Below, piece by piece: positions 27,931 to 37,339 of a stretch of DNA of 64,000 nucleotides. Within the stretch, counting starts at the first letter, position 1. Each line of letters starts with the position of its first letter. Location: assembly GCF_000340565.2 (NCBI RefSeq), contig NZ_CP007203.1, positions 4,465,989 through 4,529,988 of the forward strand. Direction: 5' to 3'. The stretch is from Nodularia spumigena CCY9414. Lineage in GTDB: Bacteria > Cyanobacteriota > Cyanobacteriia > Cyanobacteriales > Nostocaceae. The translations under genes were made by a program, and so were the position numbers. The notes beneath the pieces are model-generated. The model did no database searches. It had not been told where the DNA came from and worked only from the letters and a program-made list of their open reading frames with translations.

Positions 27931-28097
27931 TGTCAGACTCCTTCAAATTCGCTCTATCAGTAACAACAATAATTGACGCACGTATTTCGGCAAAGTTCAC
28001 CAAGAAAGTGCTTCCTTGCTCAAGCGCTTTTTTATGACTCTGAAAAATCAAATATTCCTAGGTTGGGTTAAGGCTTTGCGAAACCCAACAAAACTAA

Positions 28098-28757
28098 TTA
28101 AGCAACATTAGCAAATAGTTCTTCAAAATTTTTCGAGGTAGCATCTGGTTTAGCCACAACCTCAACAACTTTATTGCGTGAAGCTGACTTAAACAGAGAC
28201 TCAACAGCCACCTGAGCGACTTTCTGTCGAGGAATACTACCATCAAATAAGGTATCAGCACTCTGCATCACAATTGCATCAGAGTTATCTTCATTTTTCA
28301 AACCACCAGGGCGGACAATAGTATAAGTTAAACCACTTTTTTGAATGTATTCCTCTGCTTGTTTTTTCCACACCAAAATCAACCAAAACAAGTTCAACGG
28401 ATGAAATAACTGGGAAACACACAAAGAAGAGACAAAAACAAAATGCTCAATTCCTTTAGCCTTAGCAGCATCAACTAAATTTTTAGTACCTTCAAAATCG
28501 ACCTTATAGGGACCAGTGGGGTCAAAGCTGGGTTTTGCACCAGTGGCGCACAGTAAAACTGTACTATCTCCTAAAGCAGCATTCAGGCTTTGTGCTTCTA
28601 AGACATCGCCCAAAACTAACTCAACATCAGGAGGTAAAATAGCCCTAGCTTTCTCTACATCTCTGACTAAAGCCCGCACGGGAATATTTCGGGCTATGAG
28701 TTCTTGGACAATGCGGCGACCTGTTTCACCTGTTGCTCCGGCTACAAATGCTTTCAT
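28098..28757 (-). CDS. NAD(P)-binding atypical SDR (NmrA/Ycf39-like)
   Basis: From the ATG at 28757 the product is 219 aa, beginning MKAFVAGATGETGRRIVQEL with the GxxGxxG dinucleotide motif at its N-terminus. LVRDVEKA, ELVLGDVLE, LLCATGAKPSF, FVSSLCVSQ and YTIVRPGGL follow the SDR core. The start overlaps the stop of the upstream gene in an ATGA, which suggests translational coupling and argues against a longer start at 28853. Plant and cyanobacterial relatives act in chloroplast or thylakoid processes; the substrate here is unknown. Confidence 0.9.
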   Translation of the reverse strand: MKAFVAGATGETGRRIVQELIARNIPVRALVRDVEKARAILPPDVELVLGDVLEAQSLNAALGDSTVLLCATGAKPSFDPTGPYKVDFEGTKNLVDAAKAKGIEHFVFVSSLCVSQLFHPLNLFWLILVWKKQAEEYIQKSGLTYTIVRPGGLKNEDNSDAIVMQSADTLFDGSIPRQKVAQVAVESLFKSASRNKVVEVVAKPDATSKNFEELFANVA

Positions 28758-29491
28758 GAGTGTTTTTGGGGTTGAATATTTAACTTTAATGCTAACTGCT
28801 GGCGCATTTCTTGGAAAGGTTGATTCCACACTGGGCTGATATCCCAATTCCATGCTTCCACAGGAATCAGCTTTTCTTTAGCCAGAGAAGTTAGCAGCAG
28901 GTGTTCATCTTCTGGTTCACGGGAAAAGTCGAAGGGATTACGGTATCCTGTATTACCAAGATTATAAGATGTCACCTGACCATAATTGATATGTTTGACC
29001 AGTTTTTCCCCCTTTATCAGCAAATTATCTAAAAAAACCAAGCTAAAAGGCTCTGAATGTGAGCGACTTTGTGGTTCTTTTTTTACCCATCTTGCCCAAT
29101 CAAACCCATAGATAAAATCGTGAACGTAGCGGAAGCGAATTTCTTTTTTAATACCGAATAACTCTATTAGCAAAACCATTTTATGACCAAAGCTTTTTAA
29201 GAAAGAAACAGCACCTTCATCTGCTACCAAAGCCTGTCTGACCATACTACCCACCATAAAATCAAAATCCCAGAATATATTTTCTGGGAAGTTTTGCACC
29301 TGGGCATAAATTATGAGTTCCAAACTATCCCGCAAGGCTACAATAATTTCTTGGTCTGTGGTGATGGCAGTAATTAAATTTTCCAGTTCTACAAAACTGG
29401 TGATTAAAGTTTTATGGGGGTTGAGTGTTAATGGATTAACGGAATGTTGGGCTAAAATTTCGTCAAGGCTTTGAAAAAGGTGATTTGTCAT
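28754..29491 (-). CDS. Conserved hypothetical protein coupled to the SDR
   Basis: A 245-aa soluble protein without a motif I recognise. It is rich in aromatic residues (IFWDFDFMVGSMVRQAL, FRYVHDFIYGFDWARWV, VEAWNWDISPVWNQPF). No signal peptide or membrane segment is visible. It shares an ATGA overlap with the downstream SDR gene, so the two are probably made together and may act on the same pathway. The upstream border is a TCATTAG heptamer array (29490-29528). Confidence 0.78.
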   Translation of the reverse strand: MTNHLFQSLDEILAQHSVNPLTLNPHKTLITSFVELENLITAITTDQEIIVALRDSLELIIYAQVQNFPENIFWDFDFMVGSMVRQALVADEGAVSFLKSFGHKMVLLIELFGIKKEIRFRYVHDFIYGFDWARWVKKEPQSRSHSEPFSLVFLDNLLIKGEKLVKHINYGQVTSYNLGNTGYRNPFDFSREPEDEHLLLTSLAKEKLIPVEAWNWDISPVWNQPFQEMRQQLALKLNIQPQKHS

Positions 29492-29592
29492 TAGTCATTA
29501 GTCATGAGTCATTGGTCATTAGTCATTGGCAAGTTACCGTCTTCTCCCCCCTGCACCCTGCACCCTGCCCCCCTGCCTCTTCTCCCCACTCC

Positions 29593-30006
29593 CTAATCAG
29601 AAATGTGGATAACTAATTCTCTGGTATGACTACGCTGACGATGTTCCCAAATATAAATCCCTTGCCAAGTTCCCAGGACTAAATGACCGCGATTTATGGG
29701 AATATGTTCTGAGGTATGGGTGAGTGCTGTGCGTATATGTGCTGGCATATCGTCTGCACCTTCGGCATTGTGGATATATTTGGCCGATTCTGGCACTAAT
29801 TTTGCCATAAAGTTGGCTAAATCCACCAGTACATCTGGGTCAGCATTTTCTTGTATGACTAAACTGGCGGAGGTGTGGCGTAAAAACAAGGTACAAAGTC
29901 CAGTTTCTACCCCAGACTCTGCAACTGCGGCGGCAATTTTTGCAGTGATATTCTGAAAATTTTTGCCTGTAGTAGAAATTTTTAGGAGTTTTTGGTAGTG
30001 AGCCAT
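29593..30006 (-). CDS. YjbQ/UPF0047 family protein
   Basis: A 137-aa protein with the complete family pattern: LFLRHTSASLVIQENADPDVLVDL, then HIRTALTHTSEHIPINRGHLVLGTWQGIYIWEHR and ELVIHI at the end. Conserved His residues probably bind metal. Members have been reported to have weak thiamine-phosphate synthase activity, but the physiological role is unsettled. It is divergent from psb35. Confidence 0.93.
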   Translation of the reverse strand: MAHYQKLLKISTTGKNFQNITAKIAAAVAESGVETGLCTLFLRHTSASLVIQENADPDVLVDLANFMAKLVPESAKYIHNAEGADDMPAHIRTALTHTSEHIPINRGHLVLGTWQGIYIWEHRQRSHTRELVIHISD

Positions 30007-30206
30007 CTTGACTGTAATTGACTATTTATTCTATTTTATGGATGATTTCTAGCTTTGGTGCTGATGGACTTTATCGAAGAAAGTCCAGTTCCCCAAGGTA
30101 ATATCTACCACATGACATCAAGTTTTTCAAACTTGGGGTAGAAGTAAGTGATACGCTCTTTCTATAGTGTCTTAAGTAATGTTGGTTACAATAGGAGAAT
30201 ATACTC

Positions 30207-30434
30207 ATGAATTTATTGATGCAAACTGCAACTGAAGCAGCCGCCAAAGGTTCCCAATTTCCTCTAGCTTTTACTTTAGTGTATGTAGTTGGTTTTATTG
30301 CTGCTGTCACCATTGGTTCTATTGCTTGGTACAACTCCAAACGACCTGCCGGTTGGGAAAGCAAAGATCGTCCTGATTTTGTACCTGAGATTGAAAAAGA
30401 AGAAACTCCGGGGGTGGGTGAACCGAAGTCTTAA
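30207..30434 (+). CDS. psb35: Photosystem II assembly factor Psb35
   Basis: A 75-aa protein with one membrane helix (FPLAFTLVYVVGFIAAVTIGSIAWY), followed by SKRPAGWESKDRPDFVPEIEKEE. This matches the small cyanobacterial Psb35 family associated with CP47 and high-light-inducible proteins during photosystem II assembly. An AGGAG ribosome site lies 9 bases before the ATG. A small hairpin (CAAGTTTTTCAAACTTG) is found about 75 bases upstream of the start. The gene is monocistronic and is followed by a composite repeat. Confidence 0.85.
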   Translation: MNLLMQTATEAAAKGSQFPLAFTLVYVVGFIAAVTIGSIAWYNSKRPAGWESKDRPDFVPEIEKEETPGVGEPKS

Positions 30435-30592
30435 ATCAGTGAACAGTTAACAGTGAACAGTTATCAAGGCCTATGGTGGGGGAATTAGACCCGCCATCAA
30501 CGCCTACCACTAATCGGCTTTGGGTTATGAGTTTTTAAGCCCAGTTATGTCTTTTGACTGATAACTGATAACTGATAACTGATAACTCTCGT
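30435..30592. repeat. Composite repeat with complementary heptamer arms
   Basis: CAGTGAACAGTTAACAG units, a core with CCTATGGTGGGGGAATTAGACC, and a right arm of four CTGATAA units. The arms can pair. It starts right at the psb35 stop and ends next to the TerB-like gene, so it may act as a hairpin in both convergent transcripts. Confidence 0.8.
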
Positions 30593-30593
30593 G

Positions 30594-31079
30594 TTAGTTC
30601 TGCACATCAACCCACCGACGATAAAGCTTTTGAATTTGCTTGAGCAAGGCTGTATAAGCTGGTTGAGTAGATTCATTAAGCTTTGTTAACTCCTGTAGTT
30701 TGGTCAGAAGCCGTGCTTCTTCTACAGCCACTTCGCCATCACTGTAAATTAATCCACTAATAGCCTCAATGAGATTTTCGCAATCTTCCAAGCTGGGGCG
30801 ATCGCCTAAATATTCTTCGACCCAAGCATAACATTCTTGTGGTTGCTCCCGAACCAATTCGTATAGCCAAGGCTTAATCTCTGGGTCAGTGGCCAAACCT
30901 TTTGCTTGAGCTATCTCCCGCAGATATTGCCGTTCTTCAGGCTGGATCTTACCATCAATCCAAGCCGCACCAATCAAAATTTTAACTAAGTTTTTCACAT
31001 GGGAATCAGTAACCATTGCTGCCTCTTCGGTGTAGATTCGGGGCTTCAACAAAATAGTACAATCCCAAACAGTATTCAT
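30594..31079 (-). CDS. TerB-like tellurite-resistance-fold protein
   Basis: A helical protein with the TerB pattern of two acidic metal-binding-like segments: AAWIDGKIQPEERQYLREIA and GLIYSDGEVAVEEARLLTKL. From 31079 it has 161 aa and its ATG overlaps the rsmB stop in an ATGA. From the ATG at 31016 it would have 140 aa, and that start has an AGAGG site before it. Either start keeps the domain whole. TerB-fold proteins are often linked to stress or metal sensing; no ter genes are nearby. It follows rsmB in an operon. Confidence 0.82.
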   Translation of the reverse strand: MNTVWDCTILLKPRIYTEEAAMVTDSHVKNLVKILIGAAWIDGKIQPEERQYLREIAQAKGLATDPEIKPWLYELVREQPQECYAWVEEYLGDRPSLEDCENLIEAISGLIYSDGEVAVEEARLLTKLQELTKLNESTQPAYTALLKQIQKLYRRWVDVQN

Positions 31080-32425
31080 TCGGAATCGTTGGTTTTTCTT
31101 AAGCGCACCATAAAAAAGCCATCCATGTTCTGTCGATGAGGCCAGACTTTAAGCCAGCCTTGGGGTGTGGAATAGGCAGAATCAAGGAAATCAGCGCTGG
31201 GGGGGTAAATTTGCCATTGGGGATGATTCGCTAAAAATGTCGAAATCACACCTTCATTTTCGGCTGGATGTAGGGTACAAGTGGCATAAACCAGTACACC
31301 TCCGGGCTTGACAAATTGCGATGTCTGTGAAATCAGTTCTGTTTGCAAAATTGAGAGTTCCTGCACAGATTCCAGTGTTTGTCGCCAACGTGCATCAGCG
31401 TGACGGTGTAGAGTTCCCAAGCCAGAACATGGAGCATCGAGTAAGAGGCGATCGCCTCTATGATTAAATTGCGGTAAATTACGACTATCACCTGTACAAA
31501 TTTGAATCGATTGTAAATGTAGCCGTTGAGCATTTTCTTTCAGTTTACGCAATCGGGACGCAGTGCGATCGCAAGCCCAAATTTCCCCCTCATCCCCCAT
31601 TAACTCAGCAATATGGGTAGTTTTACCCCCAGGTGCAGCACAAGCATCAATTACCACCTCACCGGCTTGGGGATGAAGTAAATAACCCACCAGTTGAGCG
31701 CTAGCATCTTGTACAGACCACCAACCCTCGTTAAATCCGGGCAGATTTTGAATCGCCCCAGTACTACCAATTAATCTTAAAGCTTGGGGGCAATTGTTAA
31801 CCCGCCGCGTTAAAATTCCCGCCGACTCCAAAGCCGCCTCAACTTCCTCAATAGAAGTCCGCAGGGGATTAATTCGTAAATCAATTGTCGGTGTTTGGTT
31901 CATCCAATCACAGAGATTTTCTGTCTCCACCAAATCCAATTGGTCTAACCAAACCTGAATAATCCAATCGGGAAAACTGTGTAAAATTCCCAAACGTTCC
32001 ACCGGATTCTCAGGTAACTTTAAAGGCTCTGGTAATTTCTGGGCTAACCGGATGTATTGCCGCAATAGACCATTCACAAAACCCGTCAGACCAGAAAAGC
32101 CATTTTCCTTAGCTAGTTGGACAGTGGTGTTCACAGCCGCCGAAGCGGGGATACGCTCTTGATAACGCAGTTGGTATAAACCCAGATGTAAAATGCTGCG
32201 GAGGTCTTTGGGTTGTTGGTGAGATTTCTTCGTGGCGAGTTGGTCTATAAGTGTGTCGAGGGTGCGTTGTCTTCTGACACTGCCATATACTAATTCTGTC
32301 AGTAAACGGCGATCGTGATTCGGTAAGGTAACTTTTTGCAGCGCTCTATTTAAGGCAACATCAGCATAAGCTCCTTTGTGAACGTCGCGCAAGGCATTAA
32401 AAGCTATTTGACGGGGGTTAGTCAT
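31076..32425 (-). CDS. rsmB: 16S rRNA (cytosine-967-C5)-methyltransferase (RsmB)
   Basis: From the ATG giving MTNPRQIAFNALRDVHKGAY the protein is 449 aa, as expected for RsmB/Sun. A further 57 in-frame codons upstream look like non-coding sequence. The N-terminal NusB-like RNA-binding domain (RRQRTLDTLIDQLA, LRSILHLGLYQLRY) is followed by the SAM-dependent domain: VIDACAAPGGKTTHIAEL, GDSRNLP, LLDAPCSGLGTLHRHAD and VYATCTLHPAENE. The two catalytic Cys are in APCSG and ATCTL. It methylates C967 of 16S rRNA. Confidence 0.95.
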   Translation of the reverse strand: MTNPRQIAFNALRDVHKGAYADVALNRALQKVTLPNHDRRLLTELVYGSVRRQRTLDTLIDQLATKKSHQQPKDLRSILHLGLYQLRYQERIPASAAVNTTVQLAKENGFSGLTGFVNGLLRQYIRLAQKLPEPLKLPENPVERLGILHSFPDWIIQVWLDQLDLVETENLCDWMNQTPTIDLRINPLRTSIEEVEAALESAGILTRRVNNCPQALRLIGSTGAIQNLPGFNEGWWSVQDASAQLVGYLLHPQAGEVVIDACAAPGGKTTHIAELMGDEGEIWACDRTASRLRKLKENAQRLHLQSIQICTGDSRNLPQFNHRGDRLLLDAPCSGLGTLHRHADARWRQTLESVQELSILQTELISQTSQFVKPGGVLVYATCTLHPAENEGVISTFLANHPQWQIYPPSADFLDSAYSTPQGWLKVWPHRQNMDGFFMVRLRKTNDSE

Positions 32426-32602
32426 GAAATATAGTAGATGATTTGAACCGCAGAGGACGCAGAGAACACAGAGGTGAGAAAAAATTAGCAAAAAATCTTC
32501 CCTATTTATGGCTGCATAAATAATTAGAGGTAGACGTATTGAGTTAGTGAAGGAAGATAAAAAACTTCTTTTATTTACACTAACTAAAAGCAACAAAATA
32601 CC

Positions 32603-33106
32603 ATGAAACTTTCTATAAAATCTATTGCTCTTGCTACTATGATGACAGTTTCTACAATTTCTGTCTCCACTGGTTTAGCACTTTCGGGTAGCATTTCCGC
32701 CGCTTCTGCACAGACAAACTCCCGCCAAATGAACCAGCAGCTTCAATTCCAGCCTCAGCTATGTACTAAAGCCTCGATTACCGGTAACTGGAAAGGCATG
32801 ATAGTCCCAACTAGTGATGATATTGTAATTCATTTAGAAATGAATATTTCTCCGGGAACAGCACCTCAACAGGGAACTTGGAAATTTGTGGGCGCATCTG
32901 GAACTTTGAATCAGGGAACAGTAAAGGCTTCGGTTCAAGGTAATGCTGTAACTCTCGAATTATGGAAGTCACAATTACAAAACAATTTAACAATTATTAA
33001 AAAAATAGGAACCATGCAAGGAAATTTCCAAGACTGTGGTAGTAAAATATCAGGTAATGGAGTAATAGATAACAGAAATTTTACGTTTAGTTTATCGAAG
33101 TTTTGA
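32603..33106 (+). CDS. Secreted hypothetical protein
   Basis: A 167-aa protein with a clear Sec signal peptide (MKLSIKSIALATMMTV followed by a hydrophobic stretch) and a probable cleavage after ASA around residue 36. The mature part is small and beta-rich (ASITGNWKGMIVP, GTWKFVGASGTLNQGTV, SKISGNGVIDNRNFTFSL) with two Cys that could form a disulfide. I do not recognise the family. It is divergent from rsmB and convergent with the first invertase gene. Confidence 0.75.
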   Translation: MKLSIKSIALATMMTVSTISVSTGLALSGSISAASAQTNSRQMNQQLQFQPQLCTKASITGNWKGMIVPTSDDIVIHLEMNISPGTAPQQGTWKFVGASGTLNQGTVKASVQGNAVTLELWKSQLQNNLTIIKKIGTMQGNFQDCGSKISGNGVIDNRNFTFSLSKF

Positions 33107-33174
33107 TATATGAACGAATGCGATCGCACTGCACGCACGCTATGCGATCGCTCAAGCATTCAATTTAATTCATA

Positions 33175-34626
33175 TTACAATTCACAAGACTGGGAAGCAT
33201 TCTCTAAATCAAACTGCCCAAAACTAATTAATCCTAAATGCGCCGAATTTCGCATCAATTCTTTTGCCAATAGAAAGCCAGAAATTGTCCAGGTTTGATA
33301 TCTTCTCGCTTCCTTACCAATTAACAGCCCCCGTGTACCATCGTAATATTCCGGCCAATTATCTTTACTCAGACGTGTTTCGGCAATTTCCAACGCGCGT
33401 TTAGCAATATCCGTTCTACCTGTTTTTTGAGCCGCAGCAATTAACGACCACAATAATACCGGCCAACTACCACCATTATGGTATGACCAAGGGACATTTC
33501 TGGGGTCACATCCCGTAAAAATTCTGTATTCATCCTTTTCTACAGCCGGGAAACAGATTTTCATCGGCATTTCTCCCACTAAATCATCCCATTGTTCTTC
33601 AATCAGATTCATAATCGCTTGGGATTGCTGTTCACTTGCTAAAGAGGAAATAATAGCCATCATATTTCCCAGTGCAAAGAAACGTGTATCTAGTTGCGAA
33701 GGACCGACATTACCTGCTAAGTAACCACCGTGTTTAGGCAACCAAATAGCTAATTTAGCATAGTGAATGGAATCAGGATAGATATTAAATTGATTGACTG
33801 CTGACTCTCCGTATTCTTCACCCTTAAAGCGATAAATTACATTCAATCGCTTCATATCAATCCAATAGTGATGACGAATATGATCTCTTAATAGAGGTAA
33901 GCGGTTATCAATCCCGACGACAATTTCTTCATCACCTGCACAAATCAGCAACTTCCGCGCCGAACGCAACGCAGAATAAAATAGCGCTTGAATTTCTAAA
34001 GGATAACCATAGATACCCATACGCCGATAAATCATACAAGCGCCATCTGGAACTAACAGCGTAGGGTACATATCAAATCGTGTCGCCAAGCAGAGTTCCA
34101 TAATTAAGGTGATTCCTTGCTGAAATTCCGGCTGCAAGGCGAAACTTATATCTTTTGTAGCTTTGACATAAGCATATAGTATTATAATCCACCACAGACA
34201 AGAATCAACAGGTGTAACTCTGGCGATCGCGTGTTCACCAAAATCCGTTTCTAAATATTCTTCCCCATCTTTTAATACAACTTTAAAGCTAGCTGGTATC
34301 AAACCTTGCCCAGGTATATAAGCGTCAAACTTGTTTTTTTTCGGCTGTAACTTTAAAGTTTCTTCTAGAAAATTACGGACAATATCATATTTACCTTTGA
34401 TCAGAAAAAGTAAAGCTGACGATGCAAAATCCCTAATAAAACAATGGTCATGGCTTAACACTTTTTGCGAAGGATCATAAGTGGCAATTGTACCTATAGG
34501 ACGACCTTGGTAGTAAAGAATCGACTTTTCTAAGATTTCCCAGGCCTGTTTCTCTAAATCATCAACTATTACTACTTCCTCTCTGTCCATTACGAGAAAC
34601 ACTCCGTTGTGATGGGATTTTGGCAA
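33175..34626 (-). CDS. Neutral/alkaline invertase, GH100 (copy 1)
   Basis: A 483-aa (alpha/alpha)6-barrel glycosidase that hydrolyses sucrose to glucose and fructose in the cytoplasm. GH100 signatures: [40 protein letters not shown] with the catalytic acid Asp, [59 protein letters not shown] and WPEYYDG with the catalytic base Glu. It is about three-quarters identical by eye to the gene at 35059-36525, upstream on the same strand; a terminator lies between, so they are separately expressed. Confidence 0.94.
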   Translation of the reverse strand: MPKSHHNGVFLVMDREEVVIVDDLEKQAWEILEKSILYYQGRPIGTIATYDPSQKVLSHDHCFIRDFASSALLFLIKGKYDIVRNFLEETLKLQPKKNKFDAYIPGQGLIPASFKVVLKDGEEYLETDFGEHAIARVTPVDSCLWWIIILYAYVKATKDISFALQPEFQQGITLIMELCLATRFDMYPTLLVPDGACMIYRRMGIYGYPLEIQALFYSALRSARKLLICAGDEEIVVGIDNRLPLLRDHIRHHYWIDMKRLNVIYRFKGEEYGESAVNQFNIYPDSIHYAKLAIWLPKHGGYLAGNVGPSQLDTRFFALGNMMAIISSLASEQQSQAIMNLIEEQWDDLVGEMPMKICFPAVEKDEYRIFTGCDPRNVPWSYHNGGSWPVLLWSLIAAAQKTGRTDIAKRALEIAETRLSKDNWPEYYDGTRGLLIGKEARRYQTWTISGFLLAKELMRNSAHLGLISFGQFDLENASQSCEL

Positions 34627-34693
34627 GATAAAAACCAGAGTTCAACTCTTACTTTTCAATCCTTATTCATTAGGTAATATATGTATGGCAATC

Positions 34694-34799
34694 TACAGAC
34701 ATTTGCAAGTAAATGAAGTACACATTTTAATATCCTAATTCTTGTGGTTTAGGGCAAAGATGCCCGCCCTGCGTACCTACTTAAATGAGATATGCTGTA
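34694..34799. mobile_element. ~106-bp MITE, copy 1
   Basis: Begins TACAGACATTTGCAAG and ends GAGATATGCTGTA, with imperfect terminal inverted repeats. A second copy is at 49328-49434. Both contain GGGCAAAGATGCC in the middle. It lies in the 432-base gap between the two invertase genes together with a terminator. Confidence 0.75.
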
Positions 34800-34931
34800 G
34801 TTTTTTGCTACAGTAAAATAGGGCGATATTCCACCGTCCATACTCTCAGGATAATCCAAGTTTGTCATTTACCTTATTGTTACATAGGCTCTGATTTTAA
34901 AGTGATCACATAGAGCAATTTAGAAAATAAC

Positions 34932-34962
34932 AAAAGCCCCAGAGAACTACAAAGGGGCTTTC
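34932..34962 (-). terminator. Intrinsic terminator of invertase copy 2
   Basis: On the minus strand AAAGCCCC, a 13-base loop and GGGGCTTTTG form a hairpin 97 bases beyond the stop codon of the 35059-36525 gene. Confidence 0.78.
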
Positions 34963-35058
34963 AAAATAATGTTTAATTTGGACAGTTTGCACACTTGCTC
35001 TAAAGTATTACTGCAATTAATTTCACCATAGCAGCGATCATGAACCTAATGATATCTA

Positions 35059-36525
35059 CTATCGAGGTAAGTAAGGTTCTACACTGCCAACTTCAAACTC
35101 ACAGGCGCGGGAAACTGCTTCAGGAGCTAATTCCTCAAAACTCACTAACGATAAATAATTGGGATTATCCATCAGTTCTTTTGCCAACAAGAAACCAGCA
35201 ATTGTCCAAGTTTGATATTTCCTGGCTTGTTTGCCAATTAATCGCCCTTTCTTACCATCATAATATTCAGGCCATTCATCTTCACTCAGCCTTGCTTTGG
35301 CAATTTCAATAGTCCTTCTAGCTAAACCAGTTCTGTTAGTTTTTACAGATGCGGCGGCAAACATCCACATTAATACCGGCCAACTTCCAGCATTATGATA
35401 TGACCAAGGAATATTTTTAGGGTCACATCCGGTAACAATTCTGTATTCTTCACTTTCTAAAGCTGGAAAACAGATTTTCATTGGCATATCTCCCACCAAA
35501 TCGTCCCATCGTTCCTCAATCAAATTCATAATAGCTTGTGACTGGTCTTCGGTGGCTAAATCGGAAATAATCGCCATCAAGTTACCCAGTGCAAAGAAAC
35601 GCGTATCTAACTGCGATGGACCAACATTACCAGCTAAATAACCACCTTTTCTGGGTAGCCATTTGTCTAATTCGTAATAGGGAAGAGAGTCTACATAGAT
35701 ATTAAATAGATTCACTGCACCTTTGCCATATTCTTCACTTCTGAAGCGATAAATTGCATTGAGGCGATTAATATCTATCCAATAATGTTGGCGAATGTGA
35801 GCGCATAAAAGCGGTAAGCGGTTATCAATTGCGGCGACTATATCCTGATTACCTTTACATTCTTGATTACCTTTACAAACTAGCATCTCACGCGCCCCAC
35901 GCAAAGCCGCATAAAATAACACCTGAAGTTCTAGCGGATGACCATAAATACCCATCCGACGGTCAATCATACAAGCACCATCGGGAACCAACAGCGTCGG
36001 GTACATATCAAAGCGATTAGCCAAGCAGATTTCGATAATTAAGCGGATACCGTTTTGGAAATCAGGTTGATAGGCGATGGAATAATCCTTGGTGGCGACT
36101 ACATAAGCACGCAACAAAATAATCCACCATAGACAAGAATCTACTGGGGTAACTCTGGCGATCGCGTGTTCCCCAAAATCAGCTTCTAAATGCTCCTCTC
36201 CATTTTCTACCACAACTTTAAAGCTAGCCGGAATTAACCCACGCCCAGGCTTATAAGCATCTAATTCCCTTTCTTTAGGCTGTAACTTCAAAGTTTCTTC
36301 TAGGAAATTGCGAACAATCTCTGTTCTACCTTTAATCAGAAAAATTAACGCTGAAGAAACAAAATCCCGGACAAAGCACTGGTCATAATTAAGTGCTTCT
36401 ACAGATGCATCATAGGCGGCTACAGTCCCAATGGGGCGACCTTGATAATAGAGAATTGACTTCTCTAACGCTCGCCATGCTTCTTCTTCTATATTTTCAT
36501 CTGTTAGGACTTCATTTATTGGCAT
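35059..36525 (-). CDS. Neutral/alkaline invertase, GH100 (copy 2)
   Basis: A 488-aa paralogue of the preceding invertase, with the same catalytic residues (Asp in [14 protein letters not shown], Glu in [11 protein letters not shown]) and [17 protein letters not shown]. It differs by a small internal repeat ([12 protein letters not shown], about residues 224-235), apparently a local duplication in a surface loop, and a longer C-terminus. In heterocystous cyanobacteria cytoplasmic invertases split imported sucrose to feed nitrogen-fixing cells. Two adjacent copies point to tandem duplication with possible division of roles. Confidence 0.94.
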   Translation of the reverse strand: MPINEVLTDENIEEEAWRALEKSILYYQGRPIGTVAAYDASVEALNYDQCFVRDFVSSALIFLIKGRTEIVRNFLEETLKLQPKERELDAYKPGRGLIPASFKVVVENGEEHLEADFGEHAIARVTPVDSCLWWIILLRAYVVATKDYSIAYQPDFQNGIRLIIEICLANRFDMYPTLLVPDGACMIDRRMGIYGHPLELQVLFYAALRGAREMLVCKGNQECKGNQDIVAAIDNRLPLLCAHIRQHYWIDINRLNAIYRFRSEEYGKGAVNLFNIYVDSLPYYELDKWLPRKGGYLAGNVGPSQLDTRFFALGNLMAIISDLATEDQSQAIMNLIEERWDDLVGDMPMKICFPALESEEYRIVTGCDPKNIPWSYHNAGSWPVLMWMFAAASVKTNRTGLARRTIEIAKARLSEDEWPEYYDGKKGRLIGKQARKYQTWTIAGFLLAKELMDNPNYLSLVSFEELAPEAVSRACEFEVGSVEPYLPR

Positions 36526-37339
36526 CGCTAGGTAACTCCATTGAGGGGGTGATTTTTTAGTAGATGCGCCTTGATTGATTATTTATGCTATTTTAAGCAT
36601 AACAAAGACCATGTTTTGAATAGCAAATTGCTGTAAAAAAAATAACTTATAAATAATAACTTAAGCTACTGAATACTAGGCAACTTAATCTATAATTAGT
36701 TAGTTTTTAACAGTGAACAGTGAACAGTTATCAGTGAACAGTTATCACTTAAATACCTGTGTCTAAGTCCCCCAGTAATTGGTGGCGGGTCTATATCCAC
36801 CAGCATACGTCTGATAACTGATGACTGATAACTGAATTAACTATTTTTAGTATATTTACTTAATCAGAATTTAGTTTTGAGGCGGTAAATTAGATTATTC
36901 CCCTATAACTTCATAATTTATAATGTTTTCTCAGAATATGCAATATAAAAGCTGAACAATTTTAGATGTCAATACTTCTCAGGAGGTGCATATTTTACCT
37001 AAATTACCAATAATCAGGTGAATTTTTGAAAGTACAGTCAAAAAATGTATATGGCATATAACTTAAGGTAGATGCAGGTTTTCCGCGAGACACCAAAAGA
37101 TTACTACACCAATATAAAGTAATTATTGAGGCAATCACAAAACTTTAATAAATAGAATTAAAAAATTGAGTATTTTGTCACAATTTAAAATGAATTTGAG
37201 TGATATCGACAAGACCCTAGGTAAATCATAAATCAACTCGTTATTTATCAATTTTTCGTTAATAACGAACCACACCAGGCGCAGAGTACACAGAGAAAGA
37301 GAGGGTAATTATCAGATACAGTTAGTTGATGGTTGAAAA
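36526..37339. other. Long intergenic region, mostly featureless
   Basis: Upstream region of invertase copy 2 and downstream side of the WD40 gene. It contains an AT-rich stretch, the composite repeat at 36711-36835, and then about 500 bases in which I see no open frame or strong hairpin worth reporting. Confidence 0.6.
36711..36835. repeat. Composite repeat, core inverted relative to other copies
   Basis: CAGTGAA units, then a core whose reverse complement reads CGTATGCTGG and GACCCGCCACC, then CTGATAA units. The core orientation is opposite to the copies at 16452 and 30435, which supports movement of the unit as a whole. Confidence 0.75.

Noticed and set aside
32426-32596. N-terminal extension of RsmB
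   Set aside because: The extra 57 codons overlap a common intergenic repeat and read as low-complexity sequence; the family N-terminus starts at the later ATG.
33110-33298. Small plus-strand frame after the secreted protein gene
   Set aside because: It overlaps the 3' end of the invertase gene on the other strand, starts in repetitive HIP1-like sequence and has no recognisable protein pattern.
35040-35312. Plus-strand 90-aa frame over the end of invertase copy 2
   Set aside because: It is antisense to conserved GH100 coding sequence and has no protein pattern of its own.
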